A DNA stretch of 57,440 nt from JBCAWW01 sp039024315 (GCA_039024315.1 JBCCQN010000022.1:1-57440); one strand, 5' to 3'. Positions 27,467 to 37,226 are shown, counted from the first letter of the stretch. The notes: a model not told the origin generated them from the letters alone. Numbers and translations are program-made.

Positions 27467-28375
27467 ATGAAAAACACTCACAATTGGCCAGCTTTAAATT
27501 TTAACGAGATTCAAGATACCATTGAAACCATGCATCAATGGATCCAGATCGTTGGCAAAATTCGTTTGCGTACCATGCCTTGGCAAAACCATTCTTGGCA
27601 TACTGCCCTCTATATTTCTCCCACGGGATTTTCAACCAACGGTATCCCTTATCAAGGTCAAGTTTTTCAGATCGATTTTGACTTCAAACAGCACAGACTA
27701 ATCGTCTCCAGCTCAGAGACTGATCCGATAAGTTGTGAGTTAAAACCACGCACGGTTGCGGACTTTTACGCGGATCTATTTGATAAGCTAGCTAGTATTG
27801 GGTTGGACATCAAGATTCATGCGAGTCCTAATGAGATCGATCCCGCGATTCCTTTCGCGGAAAATACGCTAAACAAATCATATGATCCCGCTGCTGCCTA
27901 CGCACTTTGGCAGGCTATGCTCAAGAGCAATCAAGTTTTTAACAAATTTAGAAGCGATTTTATCGGTAAGGCCAGTCCGGTGCATTTGTTTTGGGGAGGT
28001 TTTGATTTAGCAGTAACCCGCTTTTCTGGCAATCCTGCCCCTTTGCACCCAGGTGGCGTACCCAATATGTCCTTAGAGGTGATGCAGGAGGCTTATTCAC
28101 AAGAAGTAAGTAGCGCTGGTTTTTGGGTAGGATCTAAGGACTTTCCTTTCCCCGCCTTCTATGCTTATGCTTATCCCAGCGATCCAAGCTTTGGCGAGCA
28201 AAAAGTAGAACCCGAAGCTGCTTTCTACAGCCAAGAGATGGGAGAATTCTTCCTCAAATATGAATATGTTCAGAAGTCTGATACTCCGGAGGATATCTTA
28301 TATAGCTTCTTGCAGACTACCTATGAAGCGGCTGCCAATACCTCCAACTGGGACCGTGAGAAACTAGAAAAATAG
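27467..28375 (+). CDS. DUF5996 family protein
   Basis: 302 residues, no signal peptide and no membrane segments. The sequence WPALNFNEIQDTIETMHQWIQIVGKIRL, then HTALYISPTGFSTNGIP and PVHLFWGGFDLAVTRFSG, follows the DUF5996 pattern as I know it. The function of the family is unknown. It is a soluble, probably cytoplasmic protein transcribed alone, ending at a strong terminator shared with purL. Confidence 0.7.
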   Translation: MKNTHNWPALNFNEIQDTIETMHQWIQIVGKIRLRTMPWQNHSWHTALYISPTGFSTNGIPYQGQVFQIDFDFKQHRLIVSSSETDPISCELKPRTVADFYADLFDKLASIGLDIKIHASPNEIDPAIPFAENTLNKSYDPAAAYALWQAMLKSNQVFNKFRSDFIGKASPVHLFWGGFDLAVTRFSGNPAPLHPGGVPNMSLEVMQEAYSQEVSSAGFWVGSKDFPFPAFYAYAYPSDPSFGEQKVEPEAAFYSQEMGEFFLKYEYVQKSDTPEDILYSFLQTTYEAAANTSNWDREKLEK

Positions 28376-28394
28376 GCATAGTTCCTTAGAGGTT

Positions 28395-28442
28395 AAACGC
28401 CTTATCCTCAACTTTAAAAAATTGAGAATGAGGCGTTTTTTT
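28395..28442. terminator. Intrinsic terminator between DUF5996 gene and purL
   Basis: 17-bp stem with two imperfect pairs (arms 28395-28411 and 28422-28438), followed by a T-run on the plus strand. Genes converge here. Confidence 0.85.
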
Positions 28443-28460
28443 ATACTGTGAGAAAAAAGC

Positions 28461-31400
28461 CTAAGTTCTCTCTTCAATCCACTTACGGGCATTGACAAAG
28501 GCTTCAATCCAAGGCGAAATATCATCTTGGCGACCCGCCGGATAGTTGGCCCAATTCCAACGAAAAATCGAACGTTCAAGGTGAGGCATAGTCGCTAAAT
28601 GGCGTCCATCTGGGCTAGCTATCATGGCCGCATTGTAATCACTGCCATTGGGATTTGCGGGGTAAGCCTCATAGCCGTATTTAGCAACGATATTATAGTT
28701 TTCCTCCGCCAGCGGCAGGTGAAACTTGCCTTCCCCATGCGAAATCCAGATCCCCAACTGCGTACCAGCCAAGCTCGAAAGCATAACTGAGTTGTTTTCA
28801 GATATCTTTACAGAGGTGAAGGCACTTTCGTGTTTATGGGATTCATTGTGGTGCATCCGTGCCGGAACGCTATGGTCGGGATTAATGAGATCCAGTTCCA
28901 AGAAGAGCTGACAACCATTACAAATGCCTACCGAAAGCACATCATCACGCCTAAAGAAATTGTCTAACGCTAGTTTGGCTTTTTCGTTGTAAAGGAATGC
29001 TCCAGCCCAGCCTTTTGCAGATCCCAACACATCAGAATTGGAAAAACCGCCCACAGCGCCTAAAAACTGAATATCTTCTAAAGTCTCACGTCCACTGATC
29101 AGGTCCGTCATATGAACGTCTTTGACGTCAAAACCGGCGAGGTACATGGCGTGGGCCATTTCACGTTCAGAGTTACTGCCCTTTTCACGTAATACGGCTG
29201 CCTTCGGACGAGCTTTGTTCAGATCTGGCTGAGGGCGTATTCCTGTAAAGACAGCAGGAAACTTATAGCTAAGCGGTTGATGCTTATAGTTGTCAAAGCG
29301 AGCCCTGGCTAAATCGCCAGCAGTTTGATGCTGATCGAGTAGGTAAGAAGTTTCGTACCATTGGTCTCGGTGTTCGGCGATGCCGAACGCAAAAATCTCT
29401 TCTCCATTGCGAATACTCAACTCCGGCTTGGTCTGAGCGTTCCCGATGAGGGTAAACTCAACTCCTGCTTCTGTCAATACTGTTTCAATCGAATTATCAA
29501 TCGCCTGAATCAATACTCCAGCGTTTTCTGCAAAAAGTAGTTTTACGGAGTCTGTCTCCCCAATGGCGCTGAGGTTAATTGCTGCTCCCAACTTAGGATC
29601 GGCAAAGCACATCTCCAGTATTGCTGTCAACAAACCGCCTGCAGAAATGTCATGACCCGCGAGGATTTTATCCGCTTTGATCAGACTTTGGATAGTATCA
29701 AACGCACGAGCAAAGTACTTGGCATTTGCTACGGAAGGAGCCTTCGCTCCGATTTTATTTTGCGTCTGCGCAAAGGCAGAGCCGCCTAATTCATGTGCTT
29801 GTTGAGAGAGATTGAGATAGTAAATACCGCCTCCATTGGCCTGCAAGACGGGTTCAACGATGCGCGTAATATCATCACAATGTCCAGCGGCTGAGATCAC
29901 CACCGTACCCGGAGAAATCACTTCTTCATTGGGATACTTTTGCTTCATTGAGAGAGAATCCTTGCCCGTGGGCACGTTGATTCCCAAGTCAATCGCGAAC
30001 TCAGAGATCGCACTCACCGCTTCGTAGAGTCTGGCGTCTTCGCCTTCATTGCGGCATGGCCACATCCAGTTAGCGGATAAGGATACAGAGGCCAAAGCGT
30101 TTTCCAAAGGAGCCCAAACAATATTGGTCAGCGCCTCAGCAATAGAGTTACGAGAGCCGGCGACCGGATCAATCAAACCGGTGATCGGAGAATGGCCAAT
30201 AGAAGTTGCCACCCCACTCTTGCCATCATAATCTAGGGCCATCACTCCACAGTTATTAAGCGGCAATTGTAGCGGTCCTGCACATTGCTGTTTTGCCACT
30301 AGGCCCCCAACGCAGCGGTCCACTTTATTGGTGAGCCAATCTTTGCAAGCGACAGCTTCTAACTTTAATACAGCTTTGATGTATTCGGGTATGCGTTCGG
30401 CGCTGTAGCCGAGTGCCTCATACTGACGATCGACCTCTTGGTCCTGCATGATCGTCTTAGGAGAACTCCCAAACATATCCTCCAGCGCCAAATCCATCGG
30501 TTTATCGCCTTTAGCGGAGGATTCGAAGGTAAAGCGCATGTCTCCGGTTACTTCGCCCACTTCGTAAAATGGTGCCCGCTCACGCTCCGCAATTCGGCGC
30601 ATGGTCTCCATATTATCGGCTGCGATCACCAAGCCCATGCGCTCCTGCGATTCGTTACCAATCACCTCCTTAGCCGAAAGCGTAGGATCACCAATTGGCA
30701 GTTTTTCCAGATCTATATTACCCCCCGTGTCTTCCACCAATTCAGAAAGGCAGTTGAGGTGGCCACCCGCACCGTGATCGTGGATAGATACGATGAAGTT
30801 ATTGTCTCCCTCAATCACGGCACGGATAGCATTAGCGACACGTTTTTGCATTTCAGGATTGGAGCGCTGGACCGCGTTTAGTTCAATACCTGAGCTAAAT
30901 TCACCCGTATCAGCCGAAGAAACAGCGGCTCCACCCATGCCAATACGATAGTTGTCGCCCCCCATGATGACGATTTTGTCGCCTGCTTTGGGAGTATCTT
31001 TGAGGGCTTGTTGGGCTTTGCCATAACCAATCCCACCAGCCTGCATGATCACCTTGTCAAAACCCAGTTTGCGGCCCCCTTCTTCATGTTCAAAAGTTAG
31101 AAGCGAACCGGCAATCAGGGGCTGCCCAAACTTATTACCGAAGTCCGAGGCGCCGTTAGAAGCCTTGATAAGGATATCTAGCGGAGTCTGATATAGCCAA
31201 TCACGCGCGTCCATATGCTTTTCCCAAGGACGGTCCTCCTTGAGGCGTGAATAAGAAGTCATATAAACTGCGGTTCCCGCGAGCGGTAGGGAGCCTTTAC
31301 CACCCGCTAGACGGTCCCGAATTTCCCCGCCAGAACCCGTAGCAGCACCGTTAAATGGCTCAACCGTAGTAGGAAAATTATGGGTCTCTGCTTTGAGAGA

Positions 31401-32126
31401 GATGACAGAGTCGAAAGCGGTTTTTTGGTAGAAATCGGGCTTATCGGCGCTTTTGGGAGCAAACTGGGTCAATTTCGGTCCTTTGATAAAGGCAACATTG
31501 TCTTTATAAGCAGATACGATGTCGTTAGGGTTTTCAGCCGAGGTCTTCTTGATCAGTTTGAACAAGGAAGTCTTTTTTTCCTCTCCATCAATAACAAAGG
31601 TCCCGTTGAAAATTTTATGGCGGCAGTGCTCGCTATTTACTTGCGAGAAGCCAAAGACTTCAGAATCAGTCAGCCTACGACCGATTTTGGCTGCAACCTC
31701 CTCTAAATAAGCGATTTCTTCTGGGCTGAGCGCGAGTCCCTCTGCTTCGTTGAAGGCAGCTATGTCCTCAATCGCTAGGATGGGTTGCGGCTGATGATTG
31801 ATGGTGAAAATCTCCTGATCTAGTTGCTGATATTTTTGCGCCAGCATGGGATCATAGTCTTTGCTATCGCTTTCCGCTTTGCGGAACGATTCCATCCGGA
31901 TGATCCCTTGGATGGCCATATTTTGGGTAATCTCTACCGCATTGGTGCTCCAAGGAGTAATCATGGTAGCACGGGGTCCAATAAAGGGTCCAGCTAGACT
32001 CTCTGAATCAATCAAAGGCTGCTTACCAAACAACCATCTAAGTTTCTGAATGTCAGTGGAGTCTAAGGCATTTTTCACCTGGACGGCGAATACTTTTTCG
32101 GAAGGAGAACCAAAAAATAAGATCAT
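28461..32126 (-). CDS. purL: Phosphoribosylformylglycinamidine synthase, large single-chain type
   Basis: 1221 residues, the usual length of the single-chain Bacteroidota enzyme. It makes FGAM from FGAR, glutamine and ATP in purine synthesis. Visible: linker and first AIRS half with SEHCRHKIFNG, KAETHNFPTTVEPFNGAATGSGGEIRD, the second half with PTGKDSLSMKQKY, and a C-terminal glutamine amidotransferase with nucleophile Cys in VGICNGCQL and ISHGEGKF. Two clear hairpin-repeat copies lie in-frame (29372, 31872) and two weaker candidates (29435, 30391). A -7 element of the Bacteroidota promoter type lies just upstream. Confidence 0.97.
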   Translation of the reverse strand: MILFFGSPSEKVFAVQVKNALDSTDIQKLRWLFGKQPLIDSESLAGPFIGPRATMITPWSTNAVEITQNMAIQGIIRMESFRKAESDSKDYDPMLAQKYQQLDQEIFTINHQPQPILAIEDIAAFNEAEGLALSPEEIAYLEEVAAKIGRRLTDSEVFGFSQVNSEHCRHKIFNGTFVIDGEEKKTSLFKLIKKTSAENPNDIVSAYKDNVAFIKGPKLTQFAPKSADKPDFYQKTAFDSVISLKAETHNFPTTVEPFNGAATGSGGEIRDRLAGGKGSLPLAGTAVYMTSYSRLKEDRPWEKHMDARDWLYQTPLDILIKASNGASDFGNKFGQPLIAGSLLTFEHEEGGRKLGFDKVIMQAGGIGYGKAQQALKDTPKAGDKIVIMGGDNYRIGMGGAAVSSADTGEFSSGIELNAVQRSNPEMQKRVANAIRAVIEGDNNFIVSIHDHGAGGHLNCLSELVEDTGGNIDLEKLPIGDPTLSAKEVIGNESQERMGLVIAADNMETMRRIAERERAPFYEVGEVTGDMRFTFESSAKGDKPMDLALEDMFGSSPKTIMQDQEVDRQYEALGYSAERIPEYIKAVLKLEAVACKDWLTNKVDRCVGGLVAKQQCAGPLQLPLNNCGVMALDYDGKSGVATSIGHSPITGLIDPVAGSRNSIAEALTNIVWAPLENALASVSLSANWMWPCRNEGEDARLYEAVSAISEFAIDLGINVPTGKDSLSMKQKYPNEEVISPGTVVISAAGHCDDITRIVEPVLQANGGGIYYLNLSQQAHELGGSAFAQTQNKIGAKAPSVANAKYFARAFDTIQSLIKADKILAGHDISAGGLLTAILEMCFADPKLGAAINLSAIGETDSVKLLFAENAGVLIQAIDNSIETVLTEAGVEFTLIGNAQTKPELSIRNGEEIFAFGIAEHRDQWYETSYLLDQHQTAGDLARARFDNYKHQPLSYKFPAVFTGIRPQPDLNKARPKAAVLREKGSNSEREMAHAMYLAGFDVKDVHMTDLISGRETLEDIQFLGAVGGFSNSDVLGSAKGWAGAFLYNEKAKLALDNFFRRDDVLSVGICNGCQLFLELDLINPDHSVPARMHHNESHKHESAFTSVKISENNSVMLSSLAGTQLGIWISHGEGKFHLPLAEENYNIVAKYGYEAYPANPNGSDYNAAMIASPDGRHLATMPHLERSIFRWNWANYPAGRQDDISPWIEAFVNARKWIEERT
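29372..29392 (-). repeat. Dispersed hairpin repeat inside purL
   Basis: Lead-in TTGCGTTC, stem TTCGGC/GCCGAA, loop ATC. Encodes AFGIAEH. Confidence 0.65.
31872..31892 (-). repeat. Dispersed hairpin repeat inside purL
   Basis: Lead-in AATCGTTC, stem TTCCGC/GCGGAA, loop AAA. Encodes ESFRKAES near the N-terminus. Confidence 0.7.
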
Positions 32127-32154
32127 AATCAGCCTGGATTGCTTTAGGAAAGTG

Positions 32155-32162
32155 CAAAGTTA
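32155..32162 (-). promoter_or_regulatory. Putative Bacteroidota -7 promoter element of purL
   Basis: On the minus strand the bases read TAACTTTG, matching the TAnnTTTG consensus exactly, ~29 bp ahead of the purL ATG. No convincing -33 TTTG was found, so this is tentative. Confidence 0.4.
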
Positions 32163-32227
32163 GCCAATTTGAGCTTAGGAAGGGGAGGAATGTGAAAATA
32201 GTAGGTGCCGTTATAGCGTACTGCAAA

Positions 32228-33274
32228 TCAGGCCCCATTAAATGCTTTTGCAAGCATGAGGGTGAGTTTTTTTCGCTCCAAAGGTACAGGATTGGGATAT
32301 GGCTTTTGTAGCATCCGCTCAACCGCTTTGGGGATGTCGTCTTTTTGAAAGCCGATGGCTTCTAAGTTGTTGGGGGCGCCCATCTTTCTGGTCATGTTTT
32401 TTAACACATTTGGTGGGTACTCATTATCAAAAGCAGATACAAAAGCGGCTCGGATTTCAGGGGGAAGCCCTTCCCATTGATATTCGAGTACATAGGCTTG
32501 CAAGACAGTATGCACCTTGGCGTGCGCTAAACCAAAACTCCCTCCCAGTACATGAGCGGCTTTATGGTGGAGGGCCATAGAAACTTCCCCGAGGGCTTTG
32601 CCCGCGAGATAAGCCCCAAATAGGAGACTTTCATTTGCCGCTGCACTCAGTATTCCCGCTTCGACCATTTTATTCATCCCTTCCAAGAGTTTTTGGATGC
32701 CCAAAAGAGAAAGTTCATGGGTAATAGGATTGCGGTCGTGGGCATAAATGGCTTCGATGAGATGAGCCATGGCATTCATTGCGCTGGTGGCGGCAATGGC
32801 AGGAGGCAGGGTCTGGCTTAGTTCCGGATCATAAAATACATACTTGGGCTGCACGATAGGATTGCGGCCAGTGGTTTTTTGGCCATGATGGCGAATACCC
32901 CAGATGTTGGTCATTTCTGAGCCTGAATAAGTAGTGGGGATGGCAATGATCGGAAGCTCGCTTTGTAGCGCCAATGCTTTGGCCAAACCAATTGCGGAGC
33001 CACCGCCTATACTCAAAATTATTTGTCCTCCGGATTGAGATAATCGTTCCGCGCAGCGGTCCACCAAAACCTGAGGGACATGCTGGATAAGCTCTAAGAA
33101 GTACTCAAATTGCGTCTGGGGCGATGATTGTTGTAGTTTTTGGAGCTGCTGCGCAGAACGCTCAGTCCCAATTACAAATACCCGGTCATAGGCTGCTAGA
33201 AGCTCGGCAGCCCTAAGGTAGGTCCCAGCGCCAAACACCACAGAGGTTTGAGCCGAGCGATATCGAAAATTCAT
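32228..33274 (-). CDS. Iron-containing alcohol dehydrogenase family, maleylacetate reductase-like
   Basis: 348 residues. The NAD(P)-binding GGGSAIGLAKALAL at about 95-110 and PTTYSGSEMTN are family hallmarks. The metal/active-site stretch HHKAAHVLGGSFGLAHAKVH at about 237-256 is closest to maleylacetate reductases, which reduce maleylacetate to 3-oxoadipate. No other aromatic degradation genes are nearby, so the true substrate is uncertain. It ends ~100 bp upstream of purL on the same strand. Two hairpin-repeat copies lie in-frame (33042, 33145). Confidence 0.85.
   Translation of the reverse strand: MNFRYRSAQTSVVFGAGTYLRAAELLAAYDRVFVIGTERSAQQLQKLQQSSPQTQFEYFLELIQHVPQVLVDRCAERLSQSGGQIILSIGGGSAIGLAKALALQSELPIIAIPTTYSGSEMTNIWGIRHHGQKTTGRNPIVQPKYVFYDPELSQTLPPAIAATSAMNAMAHLIEAIYAHDRNPITHELSLLGIQKLLEGMNKMVEAGILSAAANESLLFGAYLAGKALGEVSMALHHKAAHVLGGSFGLAHAKVHTVLQAYVLEYQWEGLPPEIRAAFVSAFDNEYPPNVLKNMTRKMGAPNNLEAIGFQKDDIPKAVERMLQKPYPNPVPLERKKLTLMLAKAFNGA
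33042..33062 (+). repeat. Dispersed hairpin repeat inside dehydrogenase gene
   Basis: Lead-in AATCGTTC, stem CCGC/GCGG, loop GCA. Encodes DRCAERLS. Confidence 0.75.
33145..33163 (-). repeat. Dispersed hairpin repeat inside dehydrogenase gene
   Basis: Lead-in GAGCGTTC, stem CTGC/GCAG, loop GCA. Encodes ERSAQQ. Identical over 19 bp to the intergenic copy at 18339-18357. Confidence 0.8.
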
Positions 33275-33279
33275 ATGGC

Positions 33280-34797
33280 TTACTGAGCCGATTTACGCTG
33301 CTTCTCAAAGGCAAAAATTTGATCCAATTGCTCCGCGGTGATACGCTTAGCAATGATCCGTTTGTCTTTATCAAGCACAAACATTCTTGGCGTTGTCCGA
33401 AGGTCATAATAACGGTCAAAGCCCGATTGACGTCGATGGTCCTGGGTATGGATACCACCAGAGAATTGGTAATCCTTGGCGAGTTTATCTTTCCACTCAT
33501 CCACATCGCCATTGATGCTGAGGGTCATGAGGGCTACCCCATCTTTTTGGTGCTTTTTGTAAGCATCGACGAGCTTAGGCGTCTCTGTCTTACAGTGGCC
33601 GCAATCATAATCCCAGAAATAGACGATGGTATAGGGCGCCTCTATGCTGTGCATGCTGACAGGCTTACCATTACCGTCATTGACCGTAAAGTCAGGCGCG
33701 ATTTCTCCACAAATGGTAGGTTTCATCGCAACGGCACGCTCGCGCATATCGGCCAACATAGTAGAGTCGGGCCAGTCAATCATCGGGTGCTCGTTGAGAT
33801 AGTATGTCTCGGCCATGTGCACGAAAATTTTATCCCAACACATCAATTCGATATTGACATATTTGTTGAAGATAGTGGTCAAGCAATAGCGAAATACTTC
33901 GTAATTACCTTGTCCAGCACGACCCAAGATTTCGTCAATCGAGACAATCACAGAATCGGGATGCTGATAAGTAAAGCGTTCTAGGTATTGGGTGATCTTG
34001 GGCTCAAGGGTCGGGGTCCGAACGAGGCCTTTTTCATTAAAGTCAATCTGGTCTAGCCACCTGGCGCGAGTGTATTTCCAGCCAAAGAGTGAATCAACCG
34101 GACTGCCATCCGCATTTTGAGGTGCTTCTGGAACGACTGGATCTGTCATCATATTGACTACTTTGCCATAAAGCATGGTGGGATGATCTTGAACCAGTTT
34201 AGCGCGAAAAGCAAGAACGGCGTCATTGATGTTCTTGCGCTCTTCTACTAGTTTATCATATTCGGGAGTACCCTGAGTAGCTGCTTGTAATTGCTGTTGT
34301 ACCGACTGCATACTAGCAGACTGGGCACTCAGAAACCTAATATCTTCGTAAAAAATCTCGTTTTGCTCAGACCCTTCAAATTGCATCGTGCCGACGAAGT
34401 CGGTCGTATCGGTCTTAACCGAAAAAACTTGATCTCGGTCAAGCATGAACTCAAAGTAGGTATTACTTGGCGGCAGGGCGACGATATAAATCCCAGGCTG
34501 AAGAGGATCTTCCCCTTCCAAAACGAACTTACCATTTTGGGCGGGGATGGTATCATGCATAAGCTTAGAAGCGCCTTGGTTGAAGGCGATCAGCGCATAG
34601 TCGCCAGCAAAGTTTTTGACTTCGAATTCAATTTTGTGATTGCGAGTCATTTCCTCCTCAGGTTCCATATTCGCCATTTGGCTGGCGGTGGGTATCTCTG
34701 CCGGAGCAGAAGCTGTGGCAGTAGTACTTTGGCTGTTGCAGGCAATGCCTAGGCAGAGGGCGGCAAAGCAATATATGATGAGCGAGATTCGAGACAT
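33280..34797 (-). CDS. Thioredoxin-fold lipoprotein with DUF4369/DUF5106-like regions
   Basis: 505 residues from ATG 34797 (a TTG 24 bp earlier also opens the frame). Lipobox LGIAC gives Cys20. Residues about 55-140 resemble the DUF4369 beta domain and about 150-360 a helical DUF5106-like region. The C-terminus is a TlpA-like thioredoxin fold with active site CGHC at about 399-402. It probably passes electrons to disulfides in the periplasm or takes part in cytochrome maturation. It is a clear paralogue of the next gene upstream (34882-36342) and is co-oriented, ~85 bp from it. Confidence 0.85.
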   Translation of the reverse strand: MSRISLIIYCFAALCLGIACNSQSTTATASAPAEIPTASQMANMEPEEEMTRNHKIEFEVKNFAGDYALIAFNQGASKLMHDTIPAQNGKFVLEGEDPLQPGIYIVALPPSNTYFEFMLDRDQVFSVKTDTTDFVGTMQFEGSEQNEIFYEDIRFLSAQSASMQSVQQQLQAATQGTPEYDKLVEERKNINDAVLAFRAKLVQDHPTMLYGKVVNMMTDPVVPEAPQNADGSPVDSLFGWKYTRARWLDQIDFNEKGLVRTPTLEPKITQYLERFTYQHPDSVIVSIDEILGRAGQGNYEVFRYCLTTIFNKYVNIELMCWDKIFVHMAETYYLNEHPMIDWPDSTMLADMRERAVAMKPTICGEIAPDFTVNDGNGKPVSMHSIEAPYTIVYFWDYDCGHCKTETPKLVDAYKKHQKDGVALMTLSINGDVDEWKDKLAKDYQFSGGIHTQDHRRQSGFDRYYDLRTTPRMFVLDKDKRIIAKRITAEQLDQIFAFEKQRKSAQ

Positions 34798-34881
34798 ATT
34801 GGGTAGAGTATGGGGAGGCAATTGCTAGTGTAATGGCGATTGAGACAAAATTAATACGGCACGAGTAATAATCAATAAAAC

Positions 34882-36342
34882 CTATTCTTTATCATCGCCT
34901 TCTTTGGTTTCCGTCTCTTCTTCTGCTTCAGGAACTTCAAGTCCTAATTCGTAAGAGAGCACTTGTTCCATGGAAGAAACACTGATCTGTTTGGCGAGGA
35001 TATTTTTGCTTTTGTCTAGTACAAATAGTCTAGGCGTAGAGCGGATATCATACATTTGGTCAAAACGGCTAATGCGCCGGTGATCCTGCACATTGAGGAC
35101 ACCCTCTTGATCAAGTCCGTAGGTTGCTAGCTTTTCTTTCCATTCGGTTACGTCCCCATTGATACTGACAGCAAAGATCTTGACATTGTACGCTTGATAT
35201 CGTTTGTAGGCCTCAGCCAAGGCTGGGGTGATTTTTTTGCAATGACCGCAGTCATAATCCCAGAAGTATAAGAGGGTATAATCTGCTTCTACGTCATGTA
35301 AACTCACAAACTTACCGTTTGCATCTTGTACTGAAAAGTTAGGGGCAATGCGACCTACTAAGGTAGGACTGATCGCCAAAGCACGCTCCGTCATTTTGCC
35401 AACAGTTTCTTCATCGGCCCAAAAGCAATCTCCTTTCATATAGTATTGCTCCACCATGTGGACATAGACAGCGTCCATGCCCATTTGCTTAGAGTTGGCG
35501 TATTTGTTGAGGAAATGCACCACCCAAAACTGGAAAACCTCGTCATTGCCACGAGTTTGTTCGATGATGATATCGATGGATTTGTTGATCGAGTCGGGAT
35601 GACGGTAGGTCAAGCGCTCCATATAGGAGTTGACTTTATTGTACATGATGGGCGTTCGGAGTAGGCGGTCATCGCTCATATCGATATAATCAAAATAGTG
35701 GGAGCGATAGTATTTAAACGCAAAAAGGGAGTCGATTTCTGCTCCACTAGCATCTTTGGGCGATTCTGGTATCTCAGGCTCTTTGAGGGCTTTGAGGACC
35801 TTTGAATAAAGCATATCAGGATGCTTTTCCATGATATTGGCGCGGTGGCTTTTTACTTGACCATCGATAGCACTTAGCTGTATCTGAAGGTCTTTTTTGG
35901 CCTCGCCCTCGGCTACCTTTATTTGTGCTTGCAGAGATTCAGCTTCTTTTCTTTTCTCTGCGAGGAACAACATATCTCCATAAAAGATATCATTGTCTTG
36001 TGAGCCTTTGATCTTCATATTTTGCACCAAATCGTCAAGATTAGTGCTAAGAGCAAACTTTTGATCTTGGTCAACAATCATTTCAAAGTATTGATTGTCG
36101 GGAGGGAAGACTACTAAGTAAATCCCTGCTTCGAGTGGCTCATCCCCCTTGAAGGTAAAGCTACTCGCCTTAACCTCTACGGTATCCTTGATGTATTGCT
36201 TATCTCCCATGTAGTAGGCGAGGTAAGCTTCGTCGGCGTCAAGTCCAGCGATGGTAACATCTATTTTGTGGCCTTGTCCACAAAGGATCGTGGGAATCAG
36301 CGTGCAAAGGACAAGCAGTAGATTTTTTGAATTAGGGTTCAT
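34882..36342 (-). CDS. Thioredoxin-fold exported protein, paralogue of neighbour
   Basis: 486 residues with an N-terminal signal (LLLVLCTLIPTILCGQG; Cys21 could be lipidated). Same layout as the downstream neighbour: beta domain to about 110, helical region with a Glu/Lys/Gln-rich coiled stretch near 125-165, then TlpA-like thioredoxin fold with CGHC at 365-368. Shared strings such as YTLLYFWDYDCGHCK and RRISRFDQMYDIRSTPR-like segments show tandem duplication. It ends in a very acidic tail (PEAEEETETKEGDDKE). Confidence 0.85.
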   Translation of the reverse strand: MNPNSKNLLLVLCTLIPTILCGQGHKIDVTIAGLDADEAYLAYYMGDKQYIKDTVEVKASSFTFKGDEPLEAGIYLVVFPPDNQYFEMIVDQDQKFALSTNLDDLVQNMKIKGSQDNDIFYGDMLFLAEKRKEAESLQAQIKVAEGEAKKDLQIQLSAIDGQVKSHRANIMEKHPDMLYSKVLKALKEPEIPESPKDASGAEIDSLFAFKYYRSHYFDYIDMSDDRLLRTPIMYNKVNSYMERLTYRHPDSINKSIDIIIEQTRGNDEVFQFWVVHFLNKYANSKQMGMDAVYVHMVEQYYMKGDCFWADEETVGKMTERALAISPTLVGRIAPNFSVQDANGKFVSLHDVEADYTLLYFWDYDCGHCKKITPALAEAYKRYQAYNVKIFAVSINGDVTEWKEKLATYGLDQEGVLNVQDHRRISRFDQMYDIRSTPRLFVLDKSKNILAKQISVSSMEQVLSYELGLEVPEAEEETETKEGDDKE

Positions 36343-36431
36343 CTATGCAATTTTTTGAACTATAAATTTAGTTAATTCCCCATAATATTTACAGCAAATC
36401 CTGCCAAAATCTCACCTTGAGCCTGGTCTGA

Positions 36432-37226
36432 CTAGGCGAAAAGCCCAAAGACAGCGCTACCACTACCAGACATGGCGGCATAGAAGGCCCCTTCATCATA
36501 AAAAGATTGTTTGATGCTTTCAAGTTCAGGATAGAGACCAAATACGGGTACTTCTAAGTCATTAGGAAGGCTTTCCTTCCATTGTTCTCTCGGAGTTGCT
36601 AACAAGCCTTTGAGATCTCGTGTTGGATCAAACATACTTGCATCTAAAGCTTTATAGGCAGCGATAGTTGAGGAATGGATAGGAGGCGTCTTGAGCTTAA
36701 TGGTAAAATTGTGAGGCAGCTCGTAGTTTTCGAAATCTGTTCCGATACCCCGTGCGATCAATGGCTTATTATAGATAAAGAAAGGTACATCTGCACCTAG
36801 CTTTTCTCCTATCGCTGCAAGCTTATCTGCGCTAAGACCGAGCTCAAACAATTGATTGATACCATTGAGGGTCGCTGCAGCATCAGAAGAGCCACCGCCA
36901 AGGCCAGCACCTGCTGGTATATTTTTTTTCAGCCGCAAGTGGACGTTTGGCATTTCGGGTACGGCCTCTTTTAGAAGCTGGTATGCCTTATAGCATAGAT
37001 TGTCTTCAGGCGAACCGTCGAGTTTTATCCCTTCGATTTCGAGTTTACAACCTTCTTCTTTGGTGGAAGAAATTTTTAGTTCGTCCCGGAGATCGGGCAC
37101 AGGCAAGAATAGTGTCTCTAATAAATGGTAACCGTCTGGGCGCTTACCTTTGATCAGAAGGCCAAGGTTGATCTTGGCGTTGGGGTACAGTTTAATGAAC
37201 TTCTTCGAACTCAACGTCTTCGGCAA
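36432..37226 (-). CDS. ispE: 4-diphosphocytidyl-2-C-methyl-D-erythritol kinase (IspE)
   Basis: 264 residues. GHMP kinase: YPNAKINLGLLIKGKRPDGYHLLETLF at the start, ATP loop KNIPAGAGLGGGSSDAAATL at about 103-122, and AAMSGSGSAVFGLF at the end. It phosphorylates CDP-ME in the non-mevalonate isoprenoid pathway. No ATG exists before the conserved start; candidates are TTG at 37226 or 37214, both within the end of the DUF4834 gene. Translation is therefore probably coupled to that gene. Confidence 0.93.
   Translation of the reverse strand: MPKTLSSKKFIKLYPNAKINLGLLIKGKRPDGYHLLETLFLPVPDLRDELKISSTKEEGCKLEIEGIKLDGSPEDNLCYKAYQLLKEAVPEMPNVHLRLKKNIPAGAGLGGGSSDAAATLNGINQLFELGLSADKLAAIGEKLGADVPFFIYNKPLIARGIGTDFENYELPHNFTIKLKTPPIHSSTIAAYKALDASMFDPTRDLKGLLATPREQWKESLPNDLEVPVFGLYPELESIKQSFYDEGAFYAAMSGSGSAVFGLFA

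Noticed and set aside
30438..30881. 147-residue open frame on the plus strand opposite purL
   Set aside because: Lies wholly within the strongly conserved purL coding region; a shadow frame with no recognisable motif.
33319..33984. 221-residue open frame opposite the thioredoxin-fold gene
   Set aside because: Antiparallel to a clear coding gene with an intact CGHC domain; composition is that of a complement frame.
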